From contig JACKMP010000001.1 in assembly GCA_024235315.1 (NCBI GenBank), forward strand, positions 62,001-126,000: DNA of 64,000 nucleotides, in the 5' to 3' direction. The DNA is from Chromatiaceae bacterium (GTDB lineage: Bacteria > Pseudomonadota > Gammaproteobacteria > Chromatiales > Chromatiaceae). This document shows, in pieces, positions 41,638 through 50,831 of the stretch. Numbering within the stretch: the stretch's first letter is position 1; every line of letters begins with the position of its first letter. The notes beneath the pieces are model-generated. The model was not told where the DNA came from. It ran no database searches and worked only from the letters and a program-made list of their open reading frames with translations. A program made the position numbers and the translations under genes.

Positions 41638-43503
41638 TCAGCGAATCATCTGCGAAACCGACAGTTTGCGCAGGGTCGCGCTTTTTTTCGATTGGTGCTC
41701 CCCCATGCGCTGAAGCACGCTGCTGAGGAAGTGCGTGGCCTCGCCGATGTATGGCCCCTTGTTCAGCATGACACACTCGGCGCGGGCGCTCATCGCCGCG
41801 TCCGTTACCTCGGCCCGCGTTGGGGCACCGGTCTTGGCCAGGCCTTCCAGTACCTGAGTCGCCCAGATCACGGGCACGTGTGCCGCCTCACACATCCAGA
41901 GAATCTCCTCCTGTACCTCGGCAAGCCGTTCAAAGCCCATCTCGACCGCGAGGTCGCCGCGCGCCACCATGATGCCGATCGGTGGTGAACGCAACGCCGT
42001 CAGCAGTATGTGCGGCAACCGATCGAAGGCGCGGCGGTTCTCGATCTTGAGCACTATCCCCAGGTGGGAGGCCCCGAGTTCGCCAAGACGGTCCTCGAGA
42101 AGTTCCACATCGTCCGGTTTGCGCACGAACGACAAGCCGATCATATCGACATGTGCCGCCATGACATCGAGATCGCGGTGGTCCTTTTCGGTCAAGGCCG
42201 GCAGGTCGAACGTGGTATCCGGCAGATTGATCCCCTTATCGGCGCGCAGTTTCGCGCCTCCCGGCCTGGCATGGCTTATCTCGACAGTAAAGCCATCCTG
42301 CCCCACCTCGGTGACGAGCCCCCCGATCTTGCCGTCGTCAAACCAGACACGCTCGCCGCTGACGACCCTTTGCAGGATTGCGCCCAGCGTACACGGTATG
42401 GTCGCCGGTTCAATCAGAGTGCCGTCAGCCGCGCGCAGCCCCGGACGTCCGACCTGGCCCTCACCGGTGACCCGCAGACGGTCGCCGCGAAACAACGTGA
42501 TGGCAGGCTCGATAGGCGGCAGTGGGCCAACGATGCCGGTGGCGATCGTCCGGCCGCGACGCCGCAGCCGCAGCGGAATACCGCTCTCGACGTAGCTGGT
42601 GCGATCACACTCGGCGAGCACGCCGCTGCCATGGCGTTCACTGACCATGAAACGCCGGCGCCGGTCGCGACAGTCATGCAGTTCGATGGTGTCGCCGGGT
42701 TTGGCCCTTGCCACCAGTTCCCCTTGCACCGGCAGCGTCGCCGCGGCATCTGCCGGCGTGACTTGCTGCCCAGGCACCTCCGGCGGATGCAGCCATACCA
42801 AGGCGTTGGCGATGACTCGGCCGCGTACATCGCGACGTGGACGAATCTTGAGTACGGGTTCACCACCGCCGATCGTGCCGGTGCGCAGCTTTGGGCCGGC
42901 CAGATCGGCGAGGATGCGGCAACGCATACCGAGTTCACGCTCGGCCGAGTGCAGATTGTCGATCATGGCCAGCCAGGCCTTGGCATCATCATGTGCGCAG
43001 TTGATCCGCATGATGTTCATACCGGCCCCGAGCAGCTGCCTGATCAGGTCTCCGTCACGGGCCGCCTCGCTCGGCATCGTGACCATTACCCGACCCGAGT
43101 GCCGTGACGATGAGGGACCCAGCAGCGCATTGGCGTGCTCCGCCAGCAGCGCGGGCCCCGCATTGAAACCGACCGGCGGGCGGCGTTCCAGGGACGCGGG
43201 TTGCGCACGTCCGGCGAGATGAGAAAGCGCGCCGAGCACAGCCTCGAGCGTCGCCAGTGTATGTGCCTCCATGCGCCCCAGCGACGAAAGGCCGAGGCTG
43301 GACAGATCGCCCTGCAGCCTGCGGATGTCGTGGCGACGTACGCCAAGGTAATGCAGGAGGTTGCGTGCACTGTCGACGAAGCCGGGTGCCACCTGCTGGA
43401 GTTCCCTGGCGTATAGCAGTTCAAAATCGAGTGCCTCCTGAAGGAGACCGTCGACGTCATGGATCAGGCGGTTGACGAAACGTGAATCGATCTGGCGGCT
43501 CAT
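41638..43503 (-). CDS. Pyruvate kinase with long N-terminal extension and no C-terminal regulatory domain
   Basis: A 621-residue protein that contains the pyruvate kinase barrel but not the usual design. About 130 N-terminal residues form a helical extension. The barrel then starts with VMVTMPSEAARDGDLIRQLL and GMNIMRINCAHDDAK, followed by RILADLAGPKLRTG. An enlarged B domain of about 150 residues follows, then KIENRRAFDRLP, IGIMVARGDLAVEMGFERLA and PVIWATQVLEGLAKTGAPTR. The protein ends shortly after the barrel, lacking the allosteric C-domain. ATG at 43503 is chosen; an in-frame TTG at 43539 would add 12 residues. Whether it makes ATP from PEP or serves another substrate is unclear. Confidence 0.85.
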   Translation of the reverse strand: MSRQIDSRFVNRLIHDVDGLLQEALDFELLYARELQQVAPGFVDSARNLLHYLGVRRHDIRRLQGDLSSLGLSSLGRMEAHTLATLEAVLGALSHLAGRAQPASLERRPPVGFNAGPALLAEHANALLGPSSSRHSGRVMVTMPSEAARDGDLIRQLLGAGMNIMRINCAHDDAKAWLAMIDNLHSAERELGMRCRILADLAGPKLRTGTIGGGEPVLKIRPRRDVRGRVIANALVWLHPPEVPGQQVTPADAAATLPVQGELVARAKPGDTIELHDCRDRRRRFMVSERHGSGVLAECDRTSYVESGIPLRLRRRGRTIATGIVGPLPPIEPAITLFRGDRLRVTGEGQVGRPGLRAADGTLIEPATIPCTLGAILQRVVSGERVWFDDGKIGGLVTEVGQDGFTVEISHARPGGAKLRADKGINLPDTTFDLPALTEKDHRDLDVMAAHVDMIGLSFVRKPDDVELLEDRLGELGASHLGIVLKIENRRAFDRLPHILLTALRSPPIGIMVARGDLAVEMGFERLAEVQEEILWMCEAAHVPVIWATQVLEGLAKTGAPTRAEVTDAAMSARAECVMLNKGPYIGEATHFLSSVLQRMGEHQSKKSATLRKLSVSQMIR

Positions 43504-43612
43504 GGGTGCAACTGGCGGGCCTTGGGAAGGGTGTTGCAACTATAAGTAACAAAGATTGCAATTTTGCGTACGCCGGCCGGCCGCGCCGGTGTCTGTCGAT
43601 CACCGCCCCGAA

Positions 43613-43641
43613 GACAGAAAAAAAGGGCCACCGGGGCCCTT
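43613..43641 (-). terminator. Rho-independent terminator of the second heme chemoreceptor gene
   Basis: AAGGGCC (43623-43629) and GGCCCTT (43635-43641) pair around a 5-base loop. On the minus strand the stem is followed by a run of T (TTTTTTTCTG). It lies 24 bp after the chemoreceptor stop. Confidence 0.9.
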
Positions 43642-43664
43642 CTTGTCGGTTCGGGAAGGATCGA

Positions 43665-46472
43665 TCAGAACTCCTCCCACTCATCCTCGTCGATCGACGG
43701 CGGCGAGTCCAGGACCGGCTTCGCGTACGCGGGCTTTGCCTTTGCCCCGGTTGCCGTTTTCGCACGCGGCCCTGAGCTTGACCTGGGCGGCATTGTGGCC
43801 TTTGCCGCAGGCACCTTTTCGGCAGTGGCCGCCGGCATCCTGCCCGACACCTTGAAAAACTCGACCAGGTCCGCCATCTCCCGCGCCTTGTCGCTCATGG
43901 CGGCAGATGCTGCTGAAGTCTGCTCGGCAAGAGCTGCATTCTGTTGTGTGACCTCGTCCATCGAGGTCACTGCCTGGTTGACCTGGTCGATGCCGGATGA
44001 CTGCTCCGCCGAAGCGGCCGCGATCTCGGCGATGATGTCACCGACCTTCTTCACGCCGGCGACGATCTCCTCCAGTGTCTTGCCCGAGGCATCAACCAGG
44101 TCGGTGCCGACCTGTACCTTGCAGACGGAATCACGGATCAGTTCCTTGATCTCTTTCGCCGCAGTCGCTGAACGTCCTGCGAGATTGCGGACCTCGGTGG
44201 CAACGACGGCGAAGCCACGCCCCTGTTCGCCGGCACGGGCGGCCTCGACCGAGGCGTTGAGCGCCAACAGATTGGTCTGGAATGCGATCTCGTCGATCAC
44301 CCCGATGATCTCCGCGATCCGACTGCTCGCCGAGTTGATATCGGCCATCGCACCCACGGCGCGGCCAACCACCTCACCGCCGCGCAATGCCAGCTGGCTG
44401 GCGCTGCTCGCCAACTGGTTTGCCTGCTGGGCATTTGCCGCGTTGTTACGCACCGTCGACGTCAGTTCCTCCATCGAGGCAGCCGTCTGCTGCAGCGCCG
44501 ACGCCTGCTGCTCGGTGCGTGAGGAAAGATTATTGTTGCCAACAGAGATCTCACCGGCGCCGGTGGTAATGTCCTCGGTCGATTCACGCAGCCGGCGCAC
44601 GATGCTGCCGATATTGGCCACGGTGGAATTGACGTCTTCCTTGACCTTGCCAAAGGTACCGGCATAGTCGTGTTCGATCGGTTGCGTCATGTCGCCGGAC
44701 GCCATCCTGCCCATCGCCGCGGCGATATCACCGAACACCTTGTCAACCACGTCCACCAGGTCATTGATGCCCTTTGCAAGCTGCAGGAAGAACCCCTGCT
44801 TACCCTGCAACGACACCCGATTGCCCAGATCGCCACGCCGTGCCGCATCGACGATACCGTCGATTTCGGCCTCTACCGCCACTTCCTCAGTCCGGTTGGC
44901 CCATTCGACCACCGTTCCCAGCCGCTCGCCGTTATCAGCCAGCACCGGGTTGGCCACCACCCGCAGCGTCAGTCCGGCCACCTCCATCTCGCTGCTGACT
45001 GTGGACTGCATGTGTTCGAGCAGTCGCCGCTGGTGGCCCGGATCCTTGTGGAAGATGTCCATATTGCTGCCGACCAGCTTGTCGGCATCGAAGCGCGGCA
45101 ACACCTTGCGCAGCTCGCGCTCGGCGTTCTTGAACATCGTGGACAGCGTCTTGTTGCAATAGATGATGTTGAAGTCCGCGTCGGCGACCATCACCGAGCT
45201 GCTGACATTGTCCAGCGCAGTACGGATACGCAGGTTCTCGGTGGCGTAGCGACGCTCCTCTTCCAGGCGCGCCGCCTCTTCCTGCCTGGCCCTGATCTCA
45301 GCGCTCAGATCCGACCATTCGACGGCTGTCCCCAGCCGCCTGCCCTCGCCGTCGATCACCGGATTGGCAATGATGCGGAAGGTTCGTGGACCCACAGTCA
45401 CCTGGGATTCATGAGTCTGGCTGAGCGAATCGAGCAGTTGGCGCTGGTGCGTCGGTCTGGCATGGAAGACGTCGATGTTGCGCCCCATCAGATCGTCGGC
45501 GTTGAAGTCAGGCAGGCGCTCCCGCAGATCACCCTCGGCCTCCCGGAACATCGTCTGAACCGCGGGATTCATATAGATGATGTTGTAATCCCGGTCCGCA
45601 ACCATCACGTTGGTACTGACGCAATCGAGCGCGATCTTTACCCGGGTCGCTTCATCGCTCTGGTGCCGGGTGTCCTCGATGATGCTGCCGAACTTCTCGA
45701 TCGCCGTGTTGAAATGGCATGCAAGTTCGCCGATCTCATCCTTCGACCTGACCTCCAGGCGCTGCGACCAGTCGGCACGCCCCTCGGCCACCGCACGCAT
45801 CATGGCCGTCAACTGCTTTAGCGGGCTGGACACGATGCGTGAGAACATTGCCCCGATGACCAGCAGACCGGCGACCATCAGCGCAGAATTGATACCGATA
45901 TTGATCATGAGATCGCGATCGACCGCCGCATCGAGCCTGCTCAGTGAATAGTCCACACGCACTGCGCCCAACACTTCGCCCTCTGCCGAGGCATGGCAAC
46001 TGATGCAATCGGTGCCACGAAAGTCCTTGCTGGCCTTCAGCGGGACCAGGACGGTCAGGACCCGGCCATCGGCGCCTTCGCGGATCTGTTTGACGGCCTC
46101 CCCGGTGAGTGCACTGTGGTCCAGCTCATCGCGCGCCGCGGCATAGTCGCTTCCCGGGCCGTAGAGCCTGACCACGGCATCGCCACGGATGATGCGCGCA
46201 TCCAGGACCTCGGGCCGTGCGAGCAGCTTGTTGCGCGGGATGTCACGATTCGCCATGCCACCGGTCAGCATCAGCGTGTTGATATTGTCGAAGTAGGACT
46301 CGGCCAGGTCGGTCGTCTGATGCTCGACCAGGTGCTCCACGAGGACGCGCTGGCTATAGGCCAGATAGCCCGCGGTAAATACCAGCATCACGGCGAACAG
46401 AACCGCCAGCATGCGATAGATCTTCCCCCTGACCGTCGCCCCCTGGGTCAGACCCGGTATCTGCAGACTCAT
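43665..46472 (-). CDS. Methyl-accepting chemotaxis protein: periplasmic heme c sensor, two PAS domains, CheR pentapeptide
   Basis: A 935-residue chemoreceptor. TM1 is at about residues 20-39 and TM2 at about 190-210; the periplasmic part carries CISCH (156-160). HAMP is followed by two PAS domains (about 280-400 and 415-540; VMVADRDYNIIYMNPAVQ, VMVADADFNIIYCNKTLS), then a second HAMP-like helix and the MCP signalling domain (IDEIAFQTNLLALNASVEA). The C-terminus ends DEWEEF, a WxxF pentapeptide of the kind that tethers CheR and CheB. ATG at 46472 has AGGGG 6 bases upstream, and a sigma-28 promoter lies 50 bp before it. It is a paralogue of the chemoreceptor at 39346-40989. Confidence 0.93.
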   Translation of the reverse strand: MSLQIPGLTQGATVRGKIYRMLAVLFAVMLVFTAGYLAYSQRVLVEHLVEHQTTDLAESYFDNINTLMLTGGMANRDIPRNKLLARPEVLDARIIRGDAVVRLYGPGSDYAAARDELDHSALTGEAVKQIREGADGRVLTVLVPLKASKDFRGTDCISCHASAEGEVLGAVRVDYSLSRLDAAVDRDLMINIGINSALMVAGLLVIGAMFSRIVSSPLKQLTAMMRAVAEGRADWSQRLEVRSKDEIGELACHFNTAIEKFGSIIEDTRHQSDEATRVKIALDCVSTNVMVADRDYNIIYMNPAVQTMFREAEGDLRERLPDFNADDLMGRNIDVFHARPTHQRQLLDSLSQTHESQVTVGPRTFRIIANPVIDGEGRRLGTAVEWSDLSAEIRARQEEAARLEEERRYATENLRIRTALDNVSSSVMVADADFNIIYCNKTLSTMFKNAERELRKVLPRFDADKLVGSNMDIFHKDPGHQRRLLEHMQSTVSSEMEVAGLTLRVVANPVLADNGERLGTVVEWANRTEEVAVEAEIDGIVDAARRGDLGNRVSLQGKQGFFLQLAKGINDLVDVVDKVFGDIAAAMGRMASGDMTQPIEHDYAGTFGKVKEDVNSTVANIGSIVRRLRESTEDITTGAGEISVGNNNLSSRTEQQASALQQTAASMEELTSTVRNNAANAQQANQLASSASQLALRGGEVVGRAVGAMADINSASSRIAEIIGVIDEIAFQTNLLALNASVEAARAGEQGRGFAVVATEVRNLAGRSATAAKEIKELIRDSVCKVQVGTDLVDASGKTLEEIVAGVKKVGDIIAEIAAASAEQSSGIDQVNQAVTSMDEVTQQNAALAEQTSAASAAMSDKAREMADLVEFFKVSGRMPAATAEKVPAAKATMPPRSSSGPRAKTATGAKAKPAYAKPVLDSPPSIDEDEWEEF

Positions 46473-46521
46473 CGATTTCCCCTGTAAACGCCTGGTGTAC
46501 TCGAAACGCGGAATGCCAGTT

Positions 46522-46548
46522 GTATCGGCCGCGTGCAGCAAAAATTGA
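46522..46548 (-). promoter_or_regulatory. Sigma-28 (FliA) promoter for the second heme chemoreceptor
   Basis: On the minus strand, TCAATTTT (46548-46541), 11 bases, then GCCGATAC (46529-46522) matches TAAAGTTT-N11-GCCGATAA at 6 of 8 and 7 of 8 positions with exact spacing. It lies 50 bp before the receptor's ATG. Both heme chemoreceptors in this window therefore seem to belong to the flagellar regulon. Confidence 0.75.
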
Positions 46549-46705
46549 ACACCGGAAAGACTGCCTCCGGGTCACGTCGCGGTGAGCCACCTCGAGGAAA
46601 AGTGTTAGCTGCACGCATCGGCAGGCACGGTATCCAGGCATCGCCGGACCCGTCGCCATGCGCTAAAGTGCCCGTTCACTGACCAACCCAGACCCGGGCC
46701 AAGCC

Positions 46706-48028
46706 ATGCAACATGTCTTTCACCGTCACACACGCAGCGATCTGCCGGTAGCAGTGAAAGGGGACGGCATCTACGTCGTCGATAGCAACGGCCGGCGATA
46801 CCTCGATGCGTCGGGAGGCGCCGCGGTGTCCTGCCTGGGCCACAGCCACCCTGCCGTGATCGCGGCCATCAAACAGCAGCTGGACAAGATTGCCTATGCA
46901 CACACAGGCTTCTTTACCAATGAGCCGCTGGAGGAGCTGGCTGATGTCCTGATCGAGACGGCACCGGCCGGACTCGACCGCGTGTATTTCGTGTCTGGTG
47001 GATCGGAGGCGGTCGAGGCCGGACTCAAGCTGGCGCGCCAGTATGCGGTCGAGCGCGGGCAGCCGCAGCGCCGCCACGTCATTGCCCGACGTCAGAGCTA
47101 CCACGGCAACACCCTGGGCGCACTGGCAGCCGGTGGCAACGAATGGCGGCGTCAGCAGTTCCGACCGCTGCTGATCGAGACTCATCACATCGCACCGTGT
47201 TATGCCTATCGCGACCAGCGTCCGGATGAAAGTCTGGAGGCCTACGGCTTGCGCGTGGCGAACGAGCTCGAGGAAAAAATCGAGGAACTCGGCAGCGAGT
47301 CGGTATTGGCCTTCGTCGCGGAGCCGGTCGTCGGTGCCACCGCGGGCGCGGTACCACCGGTGCCAGGCTACTTCCGCCGCATCCGCGAAATCTGCGATCG
47401 TCACGGCGTACTGCTGATGCTCGACGAGGTGATGTGCGGCATGGGTCGTACCGGCACCCTGTATGCCTGTGAGCAGGACGGCATCGCGCCCGACCTGCTG
47501 ACAGTCGCCAAGGGGCTGGGCGGTGGCTACCAGCCGATCGGGGCGCTCCTGGTGTCGGGCGAGATATTTGCGACGATTCGTGACGGCAGCGGTTTCTTCC
47601 AGCACGGACACACCTATATGGGGCACCCGACCGCCTGCGCCGCAGCACTCGCGGTGCAGCGGGCGATACGTGACGACAAGCTGCTGGACAATGTGCAGAT
47701 CATGGGTGAGCGGCTGGATGCCGCCCTGCACACACGTCTCGGTGATCACCCGCATGTCGGTGACATCCGCGGGCGCGGGCTGTTTCGCGGCATCGAGATC
47801 GTCGCCAATCGCAACACCAGGGAACCCTTCTCCCCCGCCCGGAAGATCCACGCCAGGATCAAGCAGGAGGCAATGACACGCGGCTTGATGTGCTACCCGA
47901 TGGGCGGCACCATCGACGGCGCGCGCGGCGACCACGTGCTGCTGGCGCCACCGTTCATCATCGATGCCCCGCAGATCGACCAGGTGGTTGAACTGCTGGT
48001 GCAGACCTTCGATGTCGTGTTGCCGTGA
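46706..48028 (+). CDS. Class III (PLP) aminotransferase
   Basis: A 440-residue PLP enzyme of the omega-amino acid aminotransferase family, which moves an amino group to pyruvate or 2-oxoglutarate. YFVSGGSEAVEAGLKLARQY binds the phosphate, LMLDEVMCGMGRTG contains the pyridine Asp, and the PLP Lys is in LTVAKGLGGGYQPIGALL. The C-terminal domain is complete. Its stop overlaps the BKACE gene by 4 bp, so the two act together. The likely substrate is a beta-amino acid whose transaminated product is the beta-keto acid cleaved by that enzyme. It is not GabT, which is separately encoded at 55175-56461. Confidence 0.9.
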   Translation: MQHVFHRHTRSDLPVAVKGDGIYVVDSNGRRYLDASGGAAVSCLGHSHPAVIAAIKQQLDKIAYAHTGFFTNEPLEELADVLIETAPAGLDRVYFVSGGSEAVEAGLKLARQYAVERGQPQRRHVIARRQSYHGNTLGALAAGGNEWRRQQFRPLLIETHHIAPCYAYRDQRPDESLEAYGLRVANELEEKIEELGSESVLAFVAEPVVGATAGAVPPVPGYFRRIREICDRHGVLLMLDEVMCGMGRTGTLYACEQDGIAPDLLTVAKGLGGGYQPIGALLVSGEIFATIRDGSGFFQHGHTYMGHPTACAAALAVQRAIRDDKLLDNVQIMGERLDAALHTRLGDHPHVGDIRGRGLFRGIEIVANRNTREPFSPARKIHARIKQEAMTRGLMCYPMGGTIDGARGDHVLLAPPFIIDAPQIDQVVELLVQTFDVVLP

Positions 48029-48855
48029 ACGACGACACCGGCCCACTGATCATTGCGGTGGCACCGAACGGTGCCTACAAGAGCCCGGCTGACCACCCCG
48101 CCCTGCCGGTCTCCGCGCAGCAGATCGCGCACACAGCGGCGGCCTGTGCGAACGAGGGCGCGAGCATGCTGCACCTGCATGTGCGCGATGCGAACGGCGC
48201 CCACAGTCTGGATGCCGATACCTACCGACATGCCATCGACGCGGTACGCAATGCCCTCGGTGATCGCCTGCTGATCCAGGTCACGACAGAGGCCGCCGGA
48301 AAATTCCTTGCGCCGGCGCAGATGGCACTCGTACGGGAACTCAGACCAGACTGCGTATCGCTGGCGATCCGCGAACTGGTACCCGACGCAGCCAGCGAGT
48401 CGGCCGCCGCCGAATTCTTCGCCTGGGTCTGTGAGGCCGGCATCATCCCGCAGTTCATCCTGTACTCAGCCGCTGAGCTGCGCCGCTACCAGACACTGCG
48501 CGAAGGTGGGGTGATCCCGGCACTCGCGCTGCCGCTGCTGTTCGTACTAGGCCGCTACAGTGCCGGCCAGACATCGGACCCTCGCGCACTGCTGCCCTTT
48601 CTCGACGAGTTGTCTCACGAAGCGCCTTGGATGGTGTGTGCATTCGGCGCCGGCGAACACCGCTGCGCAGCAACGGCAGCCGCCCTGGGTGGGCACGTGC
48701 GTGTCGGGTTCGAGAACAACCTGGCGCTCAAGGACGGCTCGCCTGCCGGCAGCAACGCCGACCTGGTGATGCAGGTCCGCGAACTGGCGGCGGCACTCGG
48801 ACGGCCGCTGGCCGACGGCGCGACGGCGCGCACCCTGTTGCGGCCGACGGCATAG
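48025..48855 (+). CDS. Beta-keto acid cleavage enzyme (BKACE, DUF849)
   Basis: A 276-residue Zn-dependent enzyme that converts a beta-keto acid plus acetyl-CoA into acetoacetate and a new acyl-CoA. The N-terminal IIAVAPNGAYKS and the Zn-binding HLHVRD (about residues 50-55) are diagnostic, and a C-terminal ALGGHVRVGFENNL segment is typical. The start is GTG at 48025, overlapping the aminotransferase stop by 4 bp. Its end is 15 bp from the convergent acetoacetyl-CoA synthetase gene, whose product would use the acetoacetate made here. Substrate side-chain specificity is unknown; dehydrocarnitine and 3-keto-5-aminohexanoate enzymes are known relatives. Confidence 0.9.
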   Translation: MNDDTGPLIIAVAPNGAYKSPADHPALPVSAQQIAHTAAACANEGASMLHLHVRDANGAHSLDADTYRHAIDAVRNALGDRLLIQVTTEAAGKFLAPAQMALVRELRPDCVSLAIRELVPDAASESAAAEFFAWVCEAGIIPQFILYSAAELRRYQTLREGGVIPALALPLLFVLGRYSAGQTSDPRALLPFLDELSHEAPWMVCAFGAGEHRCAATAAALGGHVRVGFENNLALKDGSPAGSNADLVMQVRELAAALGRPLADGATARTLLRPTA

Positions 48856-48870
48856 GCACAGCGCAAACGC

Positions 48871-50826
48871 TCAGCCTCTACGCAACTCCGGGATGTCGAT
48901 GAACAGGTCCAGTGCCTGGGGATTCGCCAGTGCCTCGCGGTTCTTCACCGGTTCGCCATGCACCAGGTTGCGCACGGCCAGCTCGACGATCTTGCCGCTC
49001 TTGGTACGTGGGATATCCGCCACCTGGATCACCTTGGCCGGGACATGGCGCGGCGTGGTGTTGCGTCGCACCTGGGTGCGGATCCTGTCGATCAGCGCCT
49101 CATCCAGCCGCAGGCCTTCACGCAGTCTCACGAACAGCACGACACGCACATCGTTGTCCCAGCGCTGGCCGATGACCAGGCTTTCGAGCACCTCATCGAT
49201 CTGCTCGACCTGGCGGTAGATCTCCGCGGTACCAATACGCACGCCACCGGGATTGAGCACCGCATCCGAGCGTCCATAGATGATGATCCCATCGTGCGCA
49301 GTGAGCTCGACAAAGTCACCGTGACACCAGACACCGGGAAAGCGCTCGAAATAGGCGGCACGGTATCGGGTGCCATTGGGGTCATTCCAGAATCCGAGCG
49401 GCATGCTCGGGAACGGTGCAGTGCACACCAGTTCGCCCTTTTTCTCCCGAACCGGGTGACCGTCCTCGTCGAACACCTCGACCCGCATGCCCAGCCCGCG
49501 GCACTGCAGTTCTCCACGCCAGACCGGCAGCACCACGCTGCCCAGTGCAAAGCACGAGATGATGTCAGTGCCGCCGGAGATCGACGACAGACAGACATCT
49601 CGCTTGATCTTGCTGTAGACGTAGTCGAAGCCTTCCGCTGCGAGCGGAGAGCCCGTCGACAGGATGGTCTTCAGCGCGTCCAGTCTGTGCGTCTCGCCAG
49701 GCCGCAGCTGTGACTTCCGCAGGGCGTCCAGATACTTGGCTGAGGCACCGAATACCGTGATGCCGACCTCGTCTGCGTAGTCGAAGAGCGCATTGCCATC
49801 GGGAAAGAACGGTGAGCCATCGTACAGGGCCAGCGTCGCCCCGCTGGCAAGTGCCGAGACCAGCCAGTTCCACATCATCCAACCGCAGGTCGTGAAGTAA
49901 AAAACGACATCACCGTGATGGATGTCAGTGTGCAGCTGATGTTCCTTCAGATGCTGCAGCAAGGTACCACCGGCGCCGTGCACGATACATTTGGGTACAC
50001 CGGTGGTGCCCGAGGAATACATGATGTACAGCGGGTGATCAAACGGCAGCTGCACGAACTCGATCTCGCCGCCCACCGGTTGCGCAGCGAAGTCATCAAG
50101 CAGGACCGCCCCGGAGATGCCGGACAGGTCCGGGGCAACGCTCGCATAGGGCACGACAACGACCCTCTGCAGGCTGGGCAATGCCGCGACAATCTCGATG
50201 AGCTTGTCCAGTGAGTCGTGTGTCTTTCCGCCGTAGAAGTAGCCGTCAACGGCGAACAACACCTGCGGCTCGATCTGGCCAAAGCGATCCAGCACACCCT
50301 GCGCGCCGAAGTCGGGTGAGCACGAGGACCATACAGCGCCAATCGCCGTCGTAGCCAACATTGCGACTACGGTTTCAGGTATGTTCGGCATGAACCCGGC
50401 AACGCGGTCGCCGGGCCGAAGACCGCAACCCTGCAATGCCTTGGCCAGTTCCGCCACACGCGCATGGAGTTCGGCAAATGTGAGGCTGGAGGCCCTGCGG
50501 TCCTCGCCACGAAAATAAACTGCGACAGCATCGTCGCGACGTCTCAGCAGATTCTCGGCGAAGTTCAGATGTGCATCAGGAAACCAGCGGGCGCCAGGCA
50601 TTTCCTGCGCATCCACCAGGACGGCATCACCACGATGCGCCGCCCTTACCTCGCCGAATTCCCACACCAGCGACCAGAATGACTCCGGTTGCGCGACTGA
50701 CCACGCATACAGATCGCCGAACGTCTCGATCGACATGGCGTGGCGCCGGTTGACCAGTGCCACGAACTGCGTGACCAGGGCCCCTGAAACCCTGTCTCGC
50801 GATGGCTGCCAGATTGGCACCGTCAT
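48871..50826 (-). CDS. aacS: Acetoacetyl-CoA synthetase
   Basis: A 651-residue ATP-dependent acyl-CoA ligase that activates acetoacetate. AMP-binding signature YSSGTTGVPKCIVHGAGG (about residues 270-287) and HHGDVVFYFTTCGWMMWNWL are typical of the family, and the C-terminal lid domain is present with KTTPRHVPAKVIQV-like RRNTTPRHVPAK and the acetylatable SGKIVELAV. It is the last gene of the minus-strand gabD-gabT-TAXI-TRAP-usp run (5 bp after usp) and converges on BKACE, the producer of acetoacetate. Product would feed thiolase to acetyl-CoA. Confidence 0.93.
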   Translation of the reverse strand: MTVPIWQPSRDRVSGALVTQFVALVNRRHAMSIETFGDLYAWSVAQPESFWSLVWEFGEVRAAHRGDAVLVDAQEMPGARWFPDAHLNFAENLLRRRDDAVAVYFRGEDRRASSLTFAELHARVAELAKALQGCGLRPGDRVAGFMPNIPETVVAMLATTAIGAVWSSCSPDFGAQGVLDRFGQIEPQVLFAVDGYFYGGKTHDSLDKLIEIVAALPSLQRVVVVPYASVAPDLSGISGAVLLDDFAAQPVGGEIEFVQLPFDHPLYIMYSSGTTGVPKCIVHGAGGTLLQHLKEHQLHTDIHHGDVVFYFTTCGWMMWNWLVSALASGATLALYDGSPFFPDGNALFDYADEVGITVFGASAKYLDALRKSQLRPGETHRLDALKTILSTGSPLAAEGFDYVYSKIKRDVCLSSISGGTDIISCFALGSVVLPVWRGELQCRGLGMRVEVFDEDGHPVREKKGELVCTAPFPSMPLGFWNDPNGTRYRAAYFERFPGVWCHGDFVELTAHDGIIIYGRSDAVLNPGGVRIGTAEIYRQVEQIDEVLESLVIGQRWDNDVRVVLFVRLREGLRLDEALIDRIRTQVRRNTTPRHVPAKVIQVADIPRTKSGKIVELAVRNLVHGEPVKNREALANPQALDLFIDIPELRRG

Positions 50827-50831
50827 TCAAC

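Noticed and set aside
46676..48046. 456-residue minus-strand frame
   Set aside because: It is antisense to the class III aminotransferase, whose PLP motifs are intact.
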